Assembly (NCBI GenBank): GCA_963715675.1
Contig: OY970265.1
Location: forward strand, 1,364,001-1,428,000
Origin: DASVWZ01 sp963715675
GTDB taxonomy: Bacteria; Acidobacteriota; Terriglobia; Terriglobales; Acidobacteriaceae
Length of the DNA stretch: 64,000 nt
Reading direction: 5' to 3'
This document shows, piece after piece, positions 1 to 10,700 of the stretch. Every line of letters begins with the position of its first letter. Within the stretch, counting starts at the first letter, position 1. A program made the position numbers and the translations under genes. The notes beneath the pieces were generated by a model. The model ran no database searches. It was not told where the DNA came from and saw only the letters and a program-made list of their open reading frames with translations.

Positions 1-62
1 CCCTCCGCGCCCTCGTCGGTGAGTTACACTGGTGGTTTCGCGCAGCTAAGCAGGAGAGATCC

Positions 63-2891
63 GTGAAGAAATTGCAGTGTATCGGCACCGCCTTTGTCCT
101 CCTAGTTACAGGGGTAACCGTTGTACTCGCGCAGCAAGACAGCCTGGTGTTTCGCCGGGCTGTGTTGCCGACCAGCAAGGCCTTGATCGGTCCCGCCCCG
201 GGCAGGATTGGACCACTGAACGGCTTCGCGGCGGCCATTGCGGTCAGTCCGGACGGCCGTTACGCCGCCGTGCTGAATGATGGATACGGGAGTCAGAAGA
301 ACCAGGCTCACCAGTCGATTGCCATCTTGGATGTGAACACGAATCAGATCGAAGATTTTCCCGATCAGCGACTGGGAGAGGATGCGCATCAGAGCTACTT
401 CCTGGGCTTGGCGTTCGGATCGGATGGGCGGCATCTTTACGCCTCCGTCGGTTCCGTGACCGACCCTACCGGTGCGAAGGGTGGAGACACCGGAAACGGG
501 GTCGCGGTTTATCGTTTTGAGAATGGAAAAATCACGCCCGCTCGTTTTCTGAAGATTCCCTTGCAGAAGCTGGCCGCCGGAAAGAAAGTCGCTCACGGGC
601 TGCGCACGACTGATGCTGGCAGCGCGATCCCTTATCCCGCAGGGCTGGCCATTATTTCCGGCAAGAAAGGCCACGACCAGCTGCTGGTCGCAAACAACTA
701 CTCGGATAACGTTGTTCTGCTGGACGCGGTTTCCGGAAAGATCCTCGAGCAGATTGACCTAAGCACGCACGAACTGGTGCCTGCGTCGTTTCCTTACGAA
801 GTTGTGGCCAGCCGAGACGGCCGGCGGGCATGGTGCAGCTTGTGGAATTCATCTCGCGTGGCGCAGCTGGATTTGAAGAAGGGAACAGTGGAGCGTTGGA
901 TGCCGTTGCTGGAGCCGAAGGATCCGGTGGCCGCGGGATCGCACCCGACTGCTATGCTGTTGGCCCCGGACGAATTGCTCTACGTCGCCCTCTCCAACGT
1001 CGACAAGGTAGCGGTGGTCGATACCTCGGAGGGAGACGTGAGCATGCTGCTCGACACCACAGTTGCCGGGCAAAAATACCCAGGCTCTTTTCCGAATGCT
1101 CTGGCCCTATCAAGCAATGGGAAGTATTTGTTTGCCGCGGACGCGGGGACCAATGCCATTGCAGTTCTTGATGCTTACGGCACGCACTTTGAGCCAGTTT
1201 CAGCACCCGAGACCCCGGTCGTGCCGCCCTTGGGCTTTATTCCCACCGAATGGTATCCCACCGCGTTGGCGACGGTTGGCGACGATCTCCTCATTGGCGC
1301 GTCCAAAGGGCAGGGAACTGGGCCCAACAACGGGCCCGAAGGTATTTCCGGCGGGCGGTACCACCGCGACCATCCGTACATCGCCACTCTTCTCTATGGC
1401 TCGCTAGCGCGGCTGCCGGTGGATGAGATCGACAAGCAACTGCCGGAACTTACCAAGCGCGTGCAGGAAAATAACCTGCTGAACTCCGATCCGGGGCAGA
1501 TCGTGTTTCGGCGTGGATCGAATCCTATTCACCACGTGATTTATGTGATCAAGGAGAATCGGACCTACGACCAGATACTGGGCGATCTGAAGGTCGGAAA
1601 CGGCGACACCTCGCTGGTCATGTACGGCGCGGATGTTACCCCCAACGAACACAAACTGGCGCTGCAATTCGGCGTGCTCGACAATTTCTATGACAGCGGG
1701 GAAGTCTCCGGCGGCGGGCACAACTGGTCCACCGCTGCCACCGCCAGCGACTACAACGAGAAGACCTGGCAGATCGCCTATCGTGGCAAAGAGCGCACCT
1801 ACGACTTCCAGGGCATGGTCGCCGACGAATTTGCTTTGGAACACGGCGTGCCCGATGTCGACGATCCCGGCACCGGGTATCTGTGGGACAACCTGGCGGC
1901 CCACGGGGTCAGCTATCGCGATTACGGGGAATTCGGGGCAACCATATGGTGTAACCAGGAATCTGTTTCGTCTCCGAAGCAGGGACCTCTTTCGCCTCCG
2001 GAGGGTTCATGCGCGCGGACAGTGATCAAGAAGGGCGAGCGTCTGCCGGACAATGTCGGGCAACCGCATGGCACCAGTAGCCCGTGGCCGTGGACAATTC
2101 CCGCCATGAAGGAAACGAAACCGACCAAGGCTGCTCTGCGCGATCACCTCGACGGTAGTTTTCCCGAGTTCAATACGGAGTATCCCGACCAGTTACGCGC
2201 GGACGAGTTCCTGAACGAGTTCGGCCAGTTTGTGCAGGGCAGGAAAGACGGAAAGGGAAGCGAACTGCCGGCGTTCGTCATGCTCTACCTGCCCAACGAT
2301 CATACGCACGGCAAAACCCCGGGCGCGCCCAGCCCGTCGGCCAATGTGGCCGACAACGATCTGGCGTTAGGCCGCGTGGTCGAAGCCGTCTCGCACAGTC
2401 CTTACTGGGATGACACCGCCATTATGGTTCTGGAAGATGACGCGCAAAATGGCGCGGACCATGTGGATGCGCATCGCTCGATTGCGTTTGTGATCAGCAA
2501 GTACTCACCGGGCTCGGCGCAAAATCCGTTTGTCGATCACCACTTTTATACGACGGTCAGCATGATTCACACGGCTGAGACACTGCTCGGCCTGCCGCCG
2601 ATGAATCACAATGACGCTTACGCGCCGCTGATGGCGCCCCTGTTCACCGGCCAGGGCGATCAGCCCCCGTTCACCGCCGACTCCAGCAATCGCGACAACG
2701 GCCTGCTCTACCAGATGAACCCGCCGAAGGGTGAGGGCGCGAAAGAATCCCTGCGGCTGGACTTTTCGCGGCCGGATGAGGCGAACGCGGATGTGCTGAA
2801 CGCGATTCTATGGCGCGACCGCAAGGGGGAGGCACCGATGCCTGCGGCCACGCACACCGTGGCGTCGCAGCAGTCGGCTTATAGGGACTAG
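63..2891 (+). CDS. YncE-type beta-propeller fused to a phosphoesterase/alkaline-phosphatase-like domain, secreted
   Basis: A secreted two-domain protein of 942 residues. Residues 1-24 form a signal peptide ending near VLAQQ. Residues about 45-400 are a YncE/WD40-like propeller with repeated phrases such as VSPDGRYAAV and LALSSNGKYLFAADAG. From about residue 480 a phosphoesterase-family domain follows, with KENRTYDQILGDL, GGGHNW, LPNDHTHGKTPG and VLEDDAQNGADHVDAHR carrying the likely metal-binding Asp and His residues. The GTG start at 63 has a good ribosome site (CAGGAGAG at about 51-58). This bifunctional architecture is common in Acidobacteriota. The substrate is unknown; phosphodiester or phosphonate-like cleavage outside the cytoplasm is inferred from the family. 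Confidence 0.88.
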   Translation: MKKLQCIGTAFVLLVTGVTVVLAQQDSLVFRRAVLPTSKALIGPAPGRIGPLNGFAAAIAVSPDGRYAAVLNDGYGSQKNQAHQSIAILDVNTNQIEDFPDQRLGEDAHQSYFLGLAFGSDGRHLYASVGSVTDPTGAKGGDTGNGVAVYRFENGKITPARFLKIPLQKLAAGKKVAHGLRTTDAGSAIPYPAGLAIISGKKGHDQLLVANNYSDNVVLLDAVSGKILEQIDLSTHELVPASFPYEVVASRDGRRAWCSLWNSSRVAQLDLKKGTVERWMPLLEPKDPVAAGSHPTAMLLAPDELLYVALSNVDKVAVVDTSEGDVSMLLDTTVAGQKYPGSFPNALALSSNGKYLFAADAGTNAIAVLDAYGTHFEPVSAPETPVVPPLGFIPTEWYPTALATVGDDLLIGASKGQGTGPNNGPEGISGGRYHRDHPYIATLLYGSLARLPVDEIDKQLPELTKRVQENNLLNSDPGQIVFRRGSNPIHHVIYVIKENRTYDQILGDLKVGNGDTSLVMYGADVTPNEHKLALQFGVLDNFYDSGEVSGGGHNWSTAATASDYNEKTWQIAYRGKERTYDFQGMVADEFALEHGVPDVDDPGTGYLWDNLAAHGVSYRDYGEFGATIWCNQESVSSPKQGPLSPPEGSCARTVIKKGERLPDNVGQPHGTSSPWPWTIPAMKETKPTKAALRDHLDGSFPEFNTEYPDQLRADEFLNEFGQFVQGRKDGKGSELPAFVMLYLPNDHTHGKTPGAPSPSANVADNDLALGRVVEAVSHSPYWDDTAIMVLEDDAQNGADHVDAHRSIAFVISKYSPGSAQNPFVDHHFYTTVSMIHTAETLLGLPPMNHNDAYAPLMAPLFTGQGDQPPFTADSSNRDNGLLYQMNPPKGEGAKESLRLDFSRPDEANADVLNAILWRDRKGEAPMPAATHTVASQQSAYRD

Positions 2892-2999
2892 AAGCGGCGC
2901 GATGCCAGAACCCATAGCAATTCGCCCGCAGTTCAGTTAATAAGTGCAATCGCGATTTTTCGCCAACTACCGCGGGATGGGAGGCGAGTGTAATCTCTC

Positions 3000-3254
3000 A
3001 TGGAGGGAGAAAAACGGAGGGCGTTGTTCGTGCCTGATTTTGCCTCACTTCTAAGACCGCCGCATGTTTTTCTAATACTTGGCGTCGCCTCACTTTCTGC
3101 GGCTGCGGTTTTCACATGGACGGGCAAGGCGTGGGTCCGTTTTCATGGCTGGGTCTACCGCTCCAAGGAACCGGGGTGGTTTTGGTGGGAAGTTGCACTA
3201 TATTATTTTGTTGGTGTCTGGTTCGTCGGATACTTCTTGTACAGGGTGAGCTGA
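3000..3254 (+). CDS. Small hypothetical membrane protein
   Basis: An 84-residue protein with two hydrophobic segments, about residues 20-40 (PPHVFLILGVASLSAAAVF) and 63-82 (WWEVALYYFVGVWFVGYFLY), separated by a Trp-rich loop. This suggests a small two-span inner-membrane protein. It stands alone between a secreted phosphoesterase and a convergent transglutaminase gene. No family is recognised. The ribosome site is weak, so it may be a chance reading frame, but the clean hydrophobic pattern argues for a real gene. Confidence 0.5.
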   Translation: MEGEKRRALFVPDFASLLRPPHVFLILGVASLSAAAVFTWTGKAWVRFHGWVYRSKEPGWFWWEVALYYFVGVWFVGYFLYRVS

Positions 3255-3378
3255 ACCCCTTCCCCCCCAAATAGTCCACTGATTGACGAGAACAAGCCCT
3301 GGTGCTTACTACGGTGTTATCGGTCAAATTGTGCGCAACCGACAATCCAGGCACTCTGCCAGCGGAGGTACCTTTGCC

Positions 3379-3403
3379 GCGAAGCCCCCTGCTAGGGCTT
3401 CGC
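3379..3403 (-). terminator. Hairpin across the 3' end of the transglutaminase gene
   Basis: A perfect 9-bp stem (GCGAAGCCC / GGGCTTCGC) with a 7-base loop includes the stop codon of the minus-strand gene. There is no following T run, so intrinsic termination is uncertain. It may instead protect the mRNA 3' end. Confidence 0.35.
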
Positions 3404-4384
3404 CGTTGTCGTTGCATCCACCTCCGCAAACGAGAACGCCGTCGAAACATTCGGATACTCTTTCTTAGCAATTTCGACATAGGGGTAGACAAAGTAATTC
3501 AGCGGCTTGCCGTCCTGCTTCGGGCTCAACTCCAGATCGCGTCCCATGGTGAACTGCATGCGGTTCGCATCATGGGCGCCGAAGAAATAGTCTTTTTTCT
3601 CGGGATGCTTCCAGGCCTCGGAGATGTCGACGGGAATCCATCCGTGCTGCGAGTCGAAAAACTCAGCCCAGCAGTGATATCCGGCAATTTCTGCTGATTG
3701 TTTATCCGGAGGTAGAGGGAAACCGATTTCGAAGCGTGCCGGAATGCCTTGCGACCGGGCCATGGCTATGAACAGGGAATGGAAGTCGGTGCAGTTACCT
3801 TTCCTGGCGTCGCAGGCATAGAGCACGTCGCCCCGGCCCCAGCCGGTTCCAGTTTTGTCATATCGCATGGTGGAGAAGACGTAGTCATACATCGCACGCG
3901 CTTTGTCGAGCGTTGTGGCCTTGCCCTGCACGACCTTTGCGGCAAGCTCCGCCGGCAATCCGGTCACGGGCACCAGGACGTCGGGCGCCAGATACTGCTT
4001 GCGTTCCTTGTCGCTCAGCTTGACCGCTTCGAGATGCGGCGAATACACATTCAGTGTCAACCGCTCATGCCGGATCACATCGTAGGTAATCTCGAAGTGC
4101 AACTCCGGCTGCTTTTCTTTTGAGGACTCCGCATAGTACATCTCATTTTCATACCTGGACTCGCGAGTTTTCTTTAGCGGCAAATCGCCGGTCGGTGAGA
4201 GGACCTTGACCTCTTGAAATGCATCCGAGTGGGCCGCCGGAATCCATACCCGTAACTTTTCTCCAGCGGGAACGTTTTTTATGGTGAAGGTGTAGTGAAA
4301 GGTGAAATGGCGGGTTGCCTGCCCTGAGGCGAATCCGGCAAGTGCGAGCAGTAAATAAAGCATCAGCGAAGCCTTGCGAAACAT
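3392..4384 (-). CDS. Transglutaminase-like (cysteine peptidase fold) secreted protein
   Basis: An exported transglutaminase-superfamily protein of about 330 residues. The catalytic triad is visible: Cys in KGNCTDFHSLFIAMAR, His in AGYHCWAEFF and Asp in PVDISEAW. The N-terminal half is a beta-rich domain of the kind often found before bacterial transglutaminase cores. The start at 4384 is preferred over an upstream ATG because it gives a clean signal peptide (MFRKASLMLYLLLALAGFASGQ) and follows AAAGGAAAG at ribosome-site distance. Members cleave or cross-link proteins or peptides; the target here is unknown. It is monocistronic, with its stop inside a hairpin. Confidence 0.88.
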   Translation of the reverse strand: MFRKASLMLYLLLALAGFASGQATRHFTFHYTFTIKNVPAGEKLRVWIPAAHSDAFQEVKVLSPTGDLPLKKTRESRYENEMYYAESSKEKQPELHFEITYDVIRHERLTLNVYSPHLEAVKLSDKERKQYLAPDVLVPVTGLPAELAAKVVQGKATTLDKARAMYDYVFSTMRYDKTGTGWGRGDVLYACDARKGNCTDFHSLFIAMARSQGIPARFEIGFPLPPDKQSAEIAGYHCWAEFFDSQHGWIPVDISEAWKHPEKKDYFFGAHDANRMQFTMGRDLELSPKQDGKPLNYFVYPYVEIAKKEYPNVSTAFSFAEVDATTTAKP

Positions 4385-4607
4385 GCGAGCTTTCCTTTCG
4401 TGTAGACGAGACCTTGGGTCACAACAGAGAAAACGACACACGGGCGTTTAGGAAAGGCGTGCTCAAGTAAAGCCGCGCGGCATGGCCACCATGGACAAGT
4501 CCCCCACAGTGACACCTATTCTAAACGAGGTAGCCCGGTTCTGATAACTACTGAGAACCGGCAACTCGGAACTGACTGCTTTAACAACCATTTCATATTA
4601 CTTACGC

Positions 4608-4613
4608 TAAAAT
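4608..4613 (+). promoter_or_regulatory. Possible -10 box for a leaderless transcript
   Basis: TAAAAT ends 6 bases before the ATG at 4620, and no Shine-Dalgarno sequence lies between them. That spacing would place the transcript start at the start codon itself. No convincing -35 box is seen, so this is tentative. Confidence 0.3.
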
Positions 4614-4619
4614 CCCTCC

Positions 4620-5549
4620 ATGCCTGCCGCCATCCAATGCCGCGACCTGCGCAAGACCTACGACGGCAAAGTCGAGGCCGTCCGCGGGTTGAGCCTCGAA
4701 ATTCTGGCGGGCGAGTGTTTCGGCCTGCTTGGCCCGAATGGAGCCGGCAAGACCACAACGATTGAAATCCTGGAAGGTCTGCTGGAGCCGACTTCGGGGC
4801 AGGTCACGATCCTTGGCCATACCTGGCTTCAGAATCCGCGCCAACTGCGGGAATGGCTCGGCATTTCTCTGCAAGAAACCCGGCTGTCAGAAAAGTTGAC
4901 GGTGCGCGAGACGGTTGAGCTTTTTGCCAGCTTCTATCGCCAACCACGCTCCTCACGCGAAGTGATGGATCAGTTACAGCTCGGCGAGAAAGCCGACGCA
5001 TGGGTGGGCAAGCTCTCCGGCGGCCAGCGCCAACGTCTGGCGGTGGCCACGGCGCTGGTGGGAAATCCCAAGATACTTTTTCTCGACGAACCCACCACCG
5101 GCCTTGATCCGCAAAGCCGGCGCCAGCTTTGGGACATCGTTCGCAGCTTTCAGCAAAACGGCGGCACGGTGCTGCTCACCACGCACTACATGGACGAAGC
5201 GGAACGGCTCTGTGACCGGCTGGCGATTATCGACCACGGACAAATCATCGCCGAGGGCACACCGTCAGATCTGATTGACCGCTTGGGAGGACATCACGTG
5301 GTGGAATTCGAGGCGAGCATCAGCGACGCGGCTGCGCTTGAGCGCTGGCGCAAACTGCCCGGGGTCGAGGCTGTGCGTCAGGAAGACGGTTTGGTTTGCC
5401 TGAATGTTCGCGAGCCGCACATGACTATTCCGGCCTTGCTGGATTCTGTCGAAAGCGCGGGATCGCAACTTCTGCATCTGACCACGCGCCAGGCAAGTTT
5501 GGAGGACGTTTTCGTGAATCTGACCGGCCGACACTTGCGAGAAGGGTGA
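4620..5549 (+). CDS. ABC-2 type exporter, ATP-binding subunit
   Basis: A 309-residue ATPase of the DrrA/NatA/CcmA type that powers an ABC-2 exporter with the permease encoded 15 bases downstream. Visible motifs are Walker A GPNGAGKTT (about residues 40-48), signature LSGGQRQR, Walker B ILFLDEPTTGLD and the switch His in LLTTHYMDEAERL. The C-terminal 80 residues are the usual DrrA-type extension ending in TRQASLEDVFVNLTGR. The substrate cannot be read from sequence; drugs, lipids or polysaccharides are all handled by this family. A second, closely similar ATPase lies at 11063. Confidence 0.93.
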   Translation: MPAAIQCRDLRKTYDGKVEAVRGLSLEILAGECFGLLGPNGAGKTTTIEILEGLLEPTSGQVTILGHTWLQNPRQLREWLGISLQETRLSEKLTVRETVELFASFYRQPRSSREVMDQLQLGEKADAWVGKLSGGQRQRLAVATALVGNPKILFLDEPTTGLDPQSRRQLWDIVRSFQQNGGTVLLTTHYMDEAERLCDRLAIIDHGQIIAEGTPSDLIDRLGGHHVVEFEASISDAAALERWRKLPGVEAVRQEDGLVCLNVREPHMTIPALLDSVESAGSQLLHLTTRQASLEDVFVNLTGRHLREG

Positions 5550-5564
5550 TGGAGGAATCACACG

Positions 5565-6680
5565 ATGAGCGGCTCACCACCAGAATCGCTGACGTCCGCA
5601 ACGACTCAGCCAAACCGCCTGCCGTTGCCCAATGGCCGCTGGTCGGGCTACTATCACCTGCTCGCCGTGCGCATGAAGGAACTCCGGCGCGAGCCGGAGG
5701 TTGTCTTCTGGGTTTTTGCATTTCCTTTACTGCTGGCGCTCGGGCTGGGGATTGCTTTCCGCAACAAGCCGGCCGACGTAACTTCGATCGCGATTGTTGA
5801 CAGCCCCGGCGCTCAGTCTGTATTGAGTCTGATCCAGCGCTCGCCGCAGAGGTCCCTGATTCGAGCAGAAGTGCTCGGCAAGCCAGAAGCCGTTAAGGGA
5901 TTTCGCCTCGGCAAGTACGACCTGGTGGTCGAAAGCGGTGACAGAGGAGCGATTCACTACTTTTACGATCCAGCGCGCCCGGAAAGCGTCCTGTCCCGCA
6001 GTGAGGTGGACGATGCCCTGCAAGCAGCCGCTGGCCGCAAGGATCCCTTGGCGACCTCCGCGGCGATTTCCAGCGAGCCCGGTTCGCGCTACATCGATTT
6101 CCTGATTCCGGGACTGATCGGCATGAACGTGATGAATGCCGCGATGTGGGGCATCGGATTTGCCCTGGTCGATATGCGCCAGCGCAAGCTGCTTAAGCGC
6201 TACGTGGCCACACCCATGAGGCGAAGCGATTTCCTGTTGGCGTTGGCCAGCAGCCGGCTGCTGCTGATGGTCCTGGAGGTGGGATTGCTTGTTGGTTTCG
6301 GAGCACTGGTGTTTCACATGCGCGTGCTCGGCTCCGTCTTCTCGATTTTTACCATTGGAGCCGTCGGCGCACTGGGATTTGCCGGGCTCGGACTGCTCAC
6401 CGCCAGCCGCGCGCAGAAGATTGAAAGCGTCAGCGGGCTTATCAACCTGGTGATGATGCCGATGTGGATCTTCTCCGGCGTTTTCTTTTCCTACGAGCGC
6501 TTTCCCGCCATCACGCAGCCGTTCATCAAGCTGCTGCCTCTGACCGCTCTTAACGATGCGCTGCGCGCCAGCATTCTTGAAGGCGCTTCGCTGGCCGCGC
6601 AGTCGGGGCGGCTGCTGATTCTGGTTGTCTGGGGGGGCGCGTCATTCGCTCTGGCGCTCCGCTGGTTCCGCTGGACGTAA
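5565..6680 (+). CDS. ABC-2 type exporter, permease subunit
   Basis: A 371-residue permease. One hydrophobic span lies near residues 45-65. A soluble loop of about 120 residues then faces the periplasm, followed by five more spans between about 180 and 365. This is the standard ABC2_membrane layout with a large loop after the first helix. The start has GGAGGA 8 bases upstream. It forms a two-gene operon with the ATPase at 4620. Compare the permease at 11989, which lacks the loop and carries an enzyme domain instead. Confidence 0.9.
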   Translation: MSGSPPESLTSATTQPNRLPLPNGRWSGYYHLLAVRMKELRREPEVVFWVFAFPLLLALGLGIAFRNKPADVTSIAIVDSPGAQSVLSLIQRSPQRSLIRAEVLGKPEAVKGFRLGKYDLVVESGDRGAIHYFYDPARPESVLSRSEVDDALQAAAGRKDPLATSAAISSEPGSRYIDFLIPGLIGMNVMNAAMWGIGFALVDMRQRKLLKRYVATPMRRSDFLLALASSRLLLMVLEVGLLVGFGALVFHMRVLGSVFSIFTIGAVGALGFAGLGLLTASRAQKIESVSGLINLVMMPMWIFSGVFFSYERFPAITQPFIKLLPLTALNDALRASILEGASLAAQSGRLLILVVWGGASFALALRWFRWT

Positions 6681-6755
6681 GCGAAACCGAGCGGGGAACC
6701 GACATTGCCTATCGCCTCATACTGGTGGTACGCTCAGCTTGGCTACTGGTGCTGA

Positions 6756-6830
6756 GCGGGAGTAACTCAGTGGTAGAGTCACGGCTTCCCAAGCCGTTGG
6801 TCGCGGGTTCGATCCCCGTCTCCCGCTCCA
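6756..6830 (+). tRNA. tRNA-Gly (anticodon CCC)
   Basis: A full cloverleaf can be folded. The acceptor stem is GCGGGAG/CTCCCGC, the anticodon stem ACGGC/GCCGT has loop TTCCCAA giving anticodon CCC at 6788-6790, the T-loop reads GGTTCGATCC, and the 3' CCA is encoded. It decodes GGG. It stands alone between the ABC exporter operon and the LolA-like gene. Confidence 0.95.
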
Positions 6831-6980
6831 GTTTTCCTTCAGACATTTGTCCTGGACCGCGGACAAGTCGGAAGTGGCGAAAACCCCCTGCTCCTCCTTC
6901 TTTCGCTACCCTTTCTTGTCACATAACGTCCAATGAGCGTACAGTATCCCACTGAGCTTTTAAATCAGGAGCCTTCTCGA

Positions 6981-7718
6981 ATGCGAATCAAGCTCGTGCT
7001 TGTTTTCACGGTCTTGTGCTTGTCCCTGTCTGCTTGGTCCCAAACTGCGGATGAATTGGTCAGCAAGAACATTCAGGCCAAAGGCGGGATCGATAAGATC
7101 AAGGCGATTCAGACCTACCGCTCGACCGGCAAACTCGTGGCCGGTGGCGGCTTTACCGGCGTTGTCGGCCAGGCGAGCATGCGTCCCAACCTGGTCCGCG
7201 AGACCTTTTCCCTGCAAGGAATGACAGCGGTCACGGCCTACGATGGGTCCACCGGCTGGCAGATCCAGCCCTTCGGCGGGCGCAAAGATCCGGAGTTTAT
7301 GGGTGAGGATGATATGCGCGACCTGGTCATCGATGCCGACTTTGACGGGGCTCTGGTGGACTACAAGACGAAGGGAAATACTGTCGAATATCTTGGGCAC
7401 GATGTCGTCGATGGAGATGACGCGCTGCGTTTGAAGGTCACGTTGAAAGATGGCGACATCATCTATTACTACCTGGATCCCGATACCTTCCTGGAAATCC
7501 GCAAAGAGACCCAGGAGTTCATCCGCGGCTCGGTGAAGGAAACGGTGTCCGATCTGGGTTCGTACAAGCCGGTGAACGGCGTGATGTATCCATTTTCGAT
7601 AGCCTCGGGCCCCAAGAATGATCCGACGCAGTGGCAGACGATCACGATTGAGAAGATCGAAGTCAACACGCCGATTGACCACTCCCAGTTCGCGGTGCCG
7701 GCGTCTCTCAAGAAGTAG
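6981..7718 (+). CDS. LolA-like outer-membrane lipoprotein-sorting family protein
   Basis: A secreted protein of 245 residues with signal peptide MRIKLVLVFTVLCLSLSAWSQ. The mature part resembles the LolA/LolB-like single-domain beta fold seen in many Acidobacteriota proteins. Typical phrases are ADELVSKNIQAKGGIDKIKAIQTYRSTGKL near the N-terminus and a later stretch about converting a substrate (YYYLDPDTFLEIRKET). The start at 6981 has CAGGAG 9 bases upstream; an earlier in-frame start would bury the signal peptide. The function is probably lipid or lipoprotein carriage in the periplasm, by fold only. It is followed 50-70 bases later by the large BNR protein. Confidence 0.8.
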   Translation: MRIKLVLVFTVLCLSLSAWSQTADELVSKNIQAKGGIDKIKAIQTYRSTGKLVAGGGFTGVVGQASMRPNLVRETFSLQGMTAVTAYDGSTGWQIQPFGGRKDPEFMGEDDMRDLVIDADFDGALVDYKTKGNTVEYLGHDVVDGDDALRLKVTLKDGDIIYYYLDPDTFLEIRKETQEFIRGSVKETVSDLGSYKPVNGVMYPFSIASGPKNDPTQWQTITIEKIEVNTPIDHSQFAVPASLKK

Positions 7719-7790
7719 CAGACGCGGTTAAGCTCCCGCGCTGTTGCAAGAATAACTCCGAGTCGATGAATGGAAGAGGAACTTGCTGAA

Positions 7791-10700
7791 ATGACGATTC
7801 ACGCCAGCCGTCTTCAAAATACACCCAGCTTTCTCTTGCGCTTGCAACTTTGTGCTCTGCTGCTCTGCGCTGCGGGGTTCAGCCAGCAAAACACCAGGTT
7901 TGATGCGGCCACCGTTTCCGGTCTGCCCGCCCGCAACATCGGGTCAGCCACCATGAGCGGGCGAATCGCCGCCGTGGATGCAGTCAACCAGGACGGGCGT
8001 CTAACCGTTTTCGTGGCCTCCGCAAGCGGCGGCGTGTGGAAGTCGGTCAACGGCGGCACCACGTTTAAAGCTGTGTTCGACCGGCAATCCGTGCAATCCA
8101 TCGGCGCTGTGACCATTGATCCGTCCAACCCCAAAGTGGTTTGGGTCGGTACTGGCGAAGGGTGGACGCGGAATAGCGTTTCTGTCGGCGACGGCATTTA
8201 CAAGTCCACCGACGGCGGCGAGAACTGGACCAACATGGGGTTGAAGGACTCCGAGCACATTGTGAAGATCCTGGTCGATCCACGCGATGGAAACTCGGTT
8301 CTGGCCTGCGCGGTCGGGCACGTCTGGAATGACAATGACGAACGGGGAGTGTTCAAGACCTCGGACGGCGGAACAACCTGGCACAAGGTGCTGGCTGGGG
8401 CAAATGGCTCTACCGGTTGCGGAATGCTGGCATACAGCCGCCAGCAACCCAACACCATCTTCGCCTCGCTGTGGGACTTCCGGCGTCAAGGTTGGACCTT
8501 CCGTTCGGGAGGCCCCGGCAGCGGGATTTACCGTTCGACCGATGGCGGCGACCACTGGAGCGAACTCAACGACGGCAACAGTAAGGGTCTTCCGGAAAAA
8601 CCCTGGGGACGAATTGCGCTCGCGGTCGCTCCATCCAGCCCTCAGATTGTCTATGCCATGATCGAATCCAGGAAGAGCGCGCTGTTTCGTTCCGATGATG
8701 GCGGCCACAACTGGAAGCAATTGGATGCGAGCCAGTTCGTAATCTGGCGTCCGTTCTATTTCGCCAACCTGATCGTGGATCCGAAAAACCCCGACAAGAT
8801 CTTCAAACCGGATGGGCCGCTGTTGCTCAGCGTGAATGGGGGGCGCAGCTTCAGCGGGGTTGCAAATGCCCACGGCGACTTCCACGATGTGTGGATCAAT
8901 CCTGACAATCCGAACATTGTTTATACGGGAGACGACGGCGGGCTGTGGCGAAGCGAAGACGGCGGTACCCGCTGGAAGCACCAGATCAACCTGCCGGTTT
9001 CGCAGTTCTACCACGTGAGTGTGGATAACTCGAACCCGTATCACGTTTACGGCGGTTTACAAGACAACAGCACGTGGGTGGGAGATTCGTCCTATCCGGG
9101 CGGCGTCAGCAATTCGCGCTGGGAAAATCTCTACGGCGGAGACGGCTTCTGGGCGTTCGAGGATACGGCTGATCCCGACTACGTTTATGTCGAGTATCAA
9201 GGCGGCGAAATTTCCCGGGTCAATCGTCACACGCTCTTCAGCCGGCCCATTAAGCCACTTCCGAATTACGGCGAGAAGAAGTTGCGCTTCAATTGGAACA
9301 CGCCGATTCACATGAGTCCCAACGAGAAAGGAACTCTGTATATCGGGGCGCAGTTCCTGTTTCGATCCCGTGACCACGGGCAATCCTGGGATCGCATTTC
9401 GCCCGATCTGACGACCAACGATCCCGAGAAGCAAAAGCAGGAAGAGTCCGGCGGCGTTACGGTCGACAATTCTTCCGCCGAAATGCACACCTCGATCTAC
9501 TCGATTTCTGAATCTCCGAAAAATGGACAGATCATCTGGGTGGGGACCGACGACGGCAATCTCCAGATTACCCGGGACGGCGCCAAGACCTGGACGAACG
9601 TTGTCGGCAACCTTCAAGGGCTGGGCAAGAACTCCTGGGTTTCCACCGTCGAGGCAAGCCGGTTCAGCGAAGCCACGGCCTATGCCACCTTCGATCGCCA
9701 CACTTTCGGCGACATGAAGCCCTACGCCTACAAGACGGTCGACTACGGCCAAACCTGGACGCCGTTGGATCTGGAAGAAAACGGAGTTCGCGGTTACGCC
9801 CACGTCATCAAAGAAGATACGGTCGATCCCAACCTGCTTTTCCTGGGCACCGAATTCGGGCTATGGATCTCAGTTGACGGCGGTCAGCGCTGGGCACAAT
9901 ACAAGGGAAGCAACTTCCCGGCAGTCGCGGTGCGCGACATTGCTCTGCAGTCCAGAGAGTCCGATTTGGTGCTTGCCACCCATGGCCGCGGCATCTGGAT
10001 CATCGACGACATCTCGCCGCTGCGGGCTCTCACTTCTGAGTTGATGGCCAAAGAGGCGGCATTGATCGAGGGGCCGCCTGCCATCCAGTACTTCAACGCC
10101 AACGGCGGGTGGGGGGAAGGAGATGAGTCATTCACTGGGCCTAGCCGGCCTACGGACGCCTTCATCGACTACTACCAGCGCAGTCGACACATCTTCGGCG
10201 ACCTGAAGATCGAAATCCTCGATCAGGATGGCAAGCTGATCGACACGGTTCCGGGCAGCAAACACCGCGGAGTGAACCGCGCGACCTGGTCCATGCGCCT
10301 GAAGCCGCCTCCCGTGCCCCCTGCGGCCTCAGCGATGTTTGGAGCGAGCCAGGGACCGCGAATTCTGCCGGGAACCTACACGGTAAGAATGACCAAGGGG
10401 GAGCAGGTTTACACCGAATCACTCAAAGTCATTCTCGACCCTCGCGCCAAGTACAACCTGGAAGACCGCAAGCAACAATATGATCTGGCGATGAAGTTGT
10501 ACCACACGCTCGGCCACATGAGCTATGCGGTGGATGCCATCAACGGTGTTCGCGATGACGCCGAGGCGCGTGCCGCCAAGCTGGGCGAGAAAGATCCGTT
10601 GCGCGCTCGCCTGCAGCAAGTCTCGCAACAGGCGGATGACCTGCGCTCCAAAATCGTGGCCACCAAAGAGGGCGGGATGATTACCGGCGAAGAGCGCATC

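Noticed and set aside
102..674. Minus-strand frame of 190 codons under the first gene
   Set aside because: It lies wholly inside the YncE-phosphoesterase gene, has no domain or ribosome site, and mirrors a GC-rich codon-position pattern.
3283..3697. Plus-strand frames over the transglutaminase 3' end
   Set aside because: No ribosome site or domain; the minus-strand gene has an intact catalytic triad.
8001..9044. Long minus-strand frame (347 codons) inside the BNR protein
   Set aside because: Antisense shadow of the propeller repeats; no start signal and no recognisable domain.
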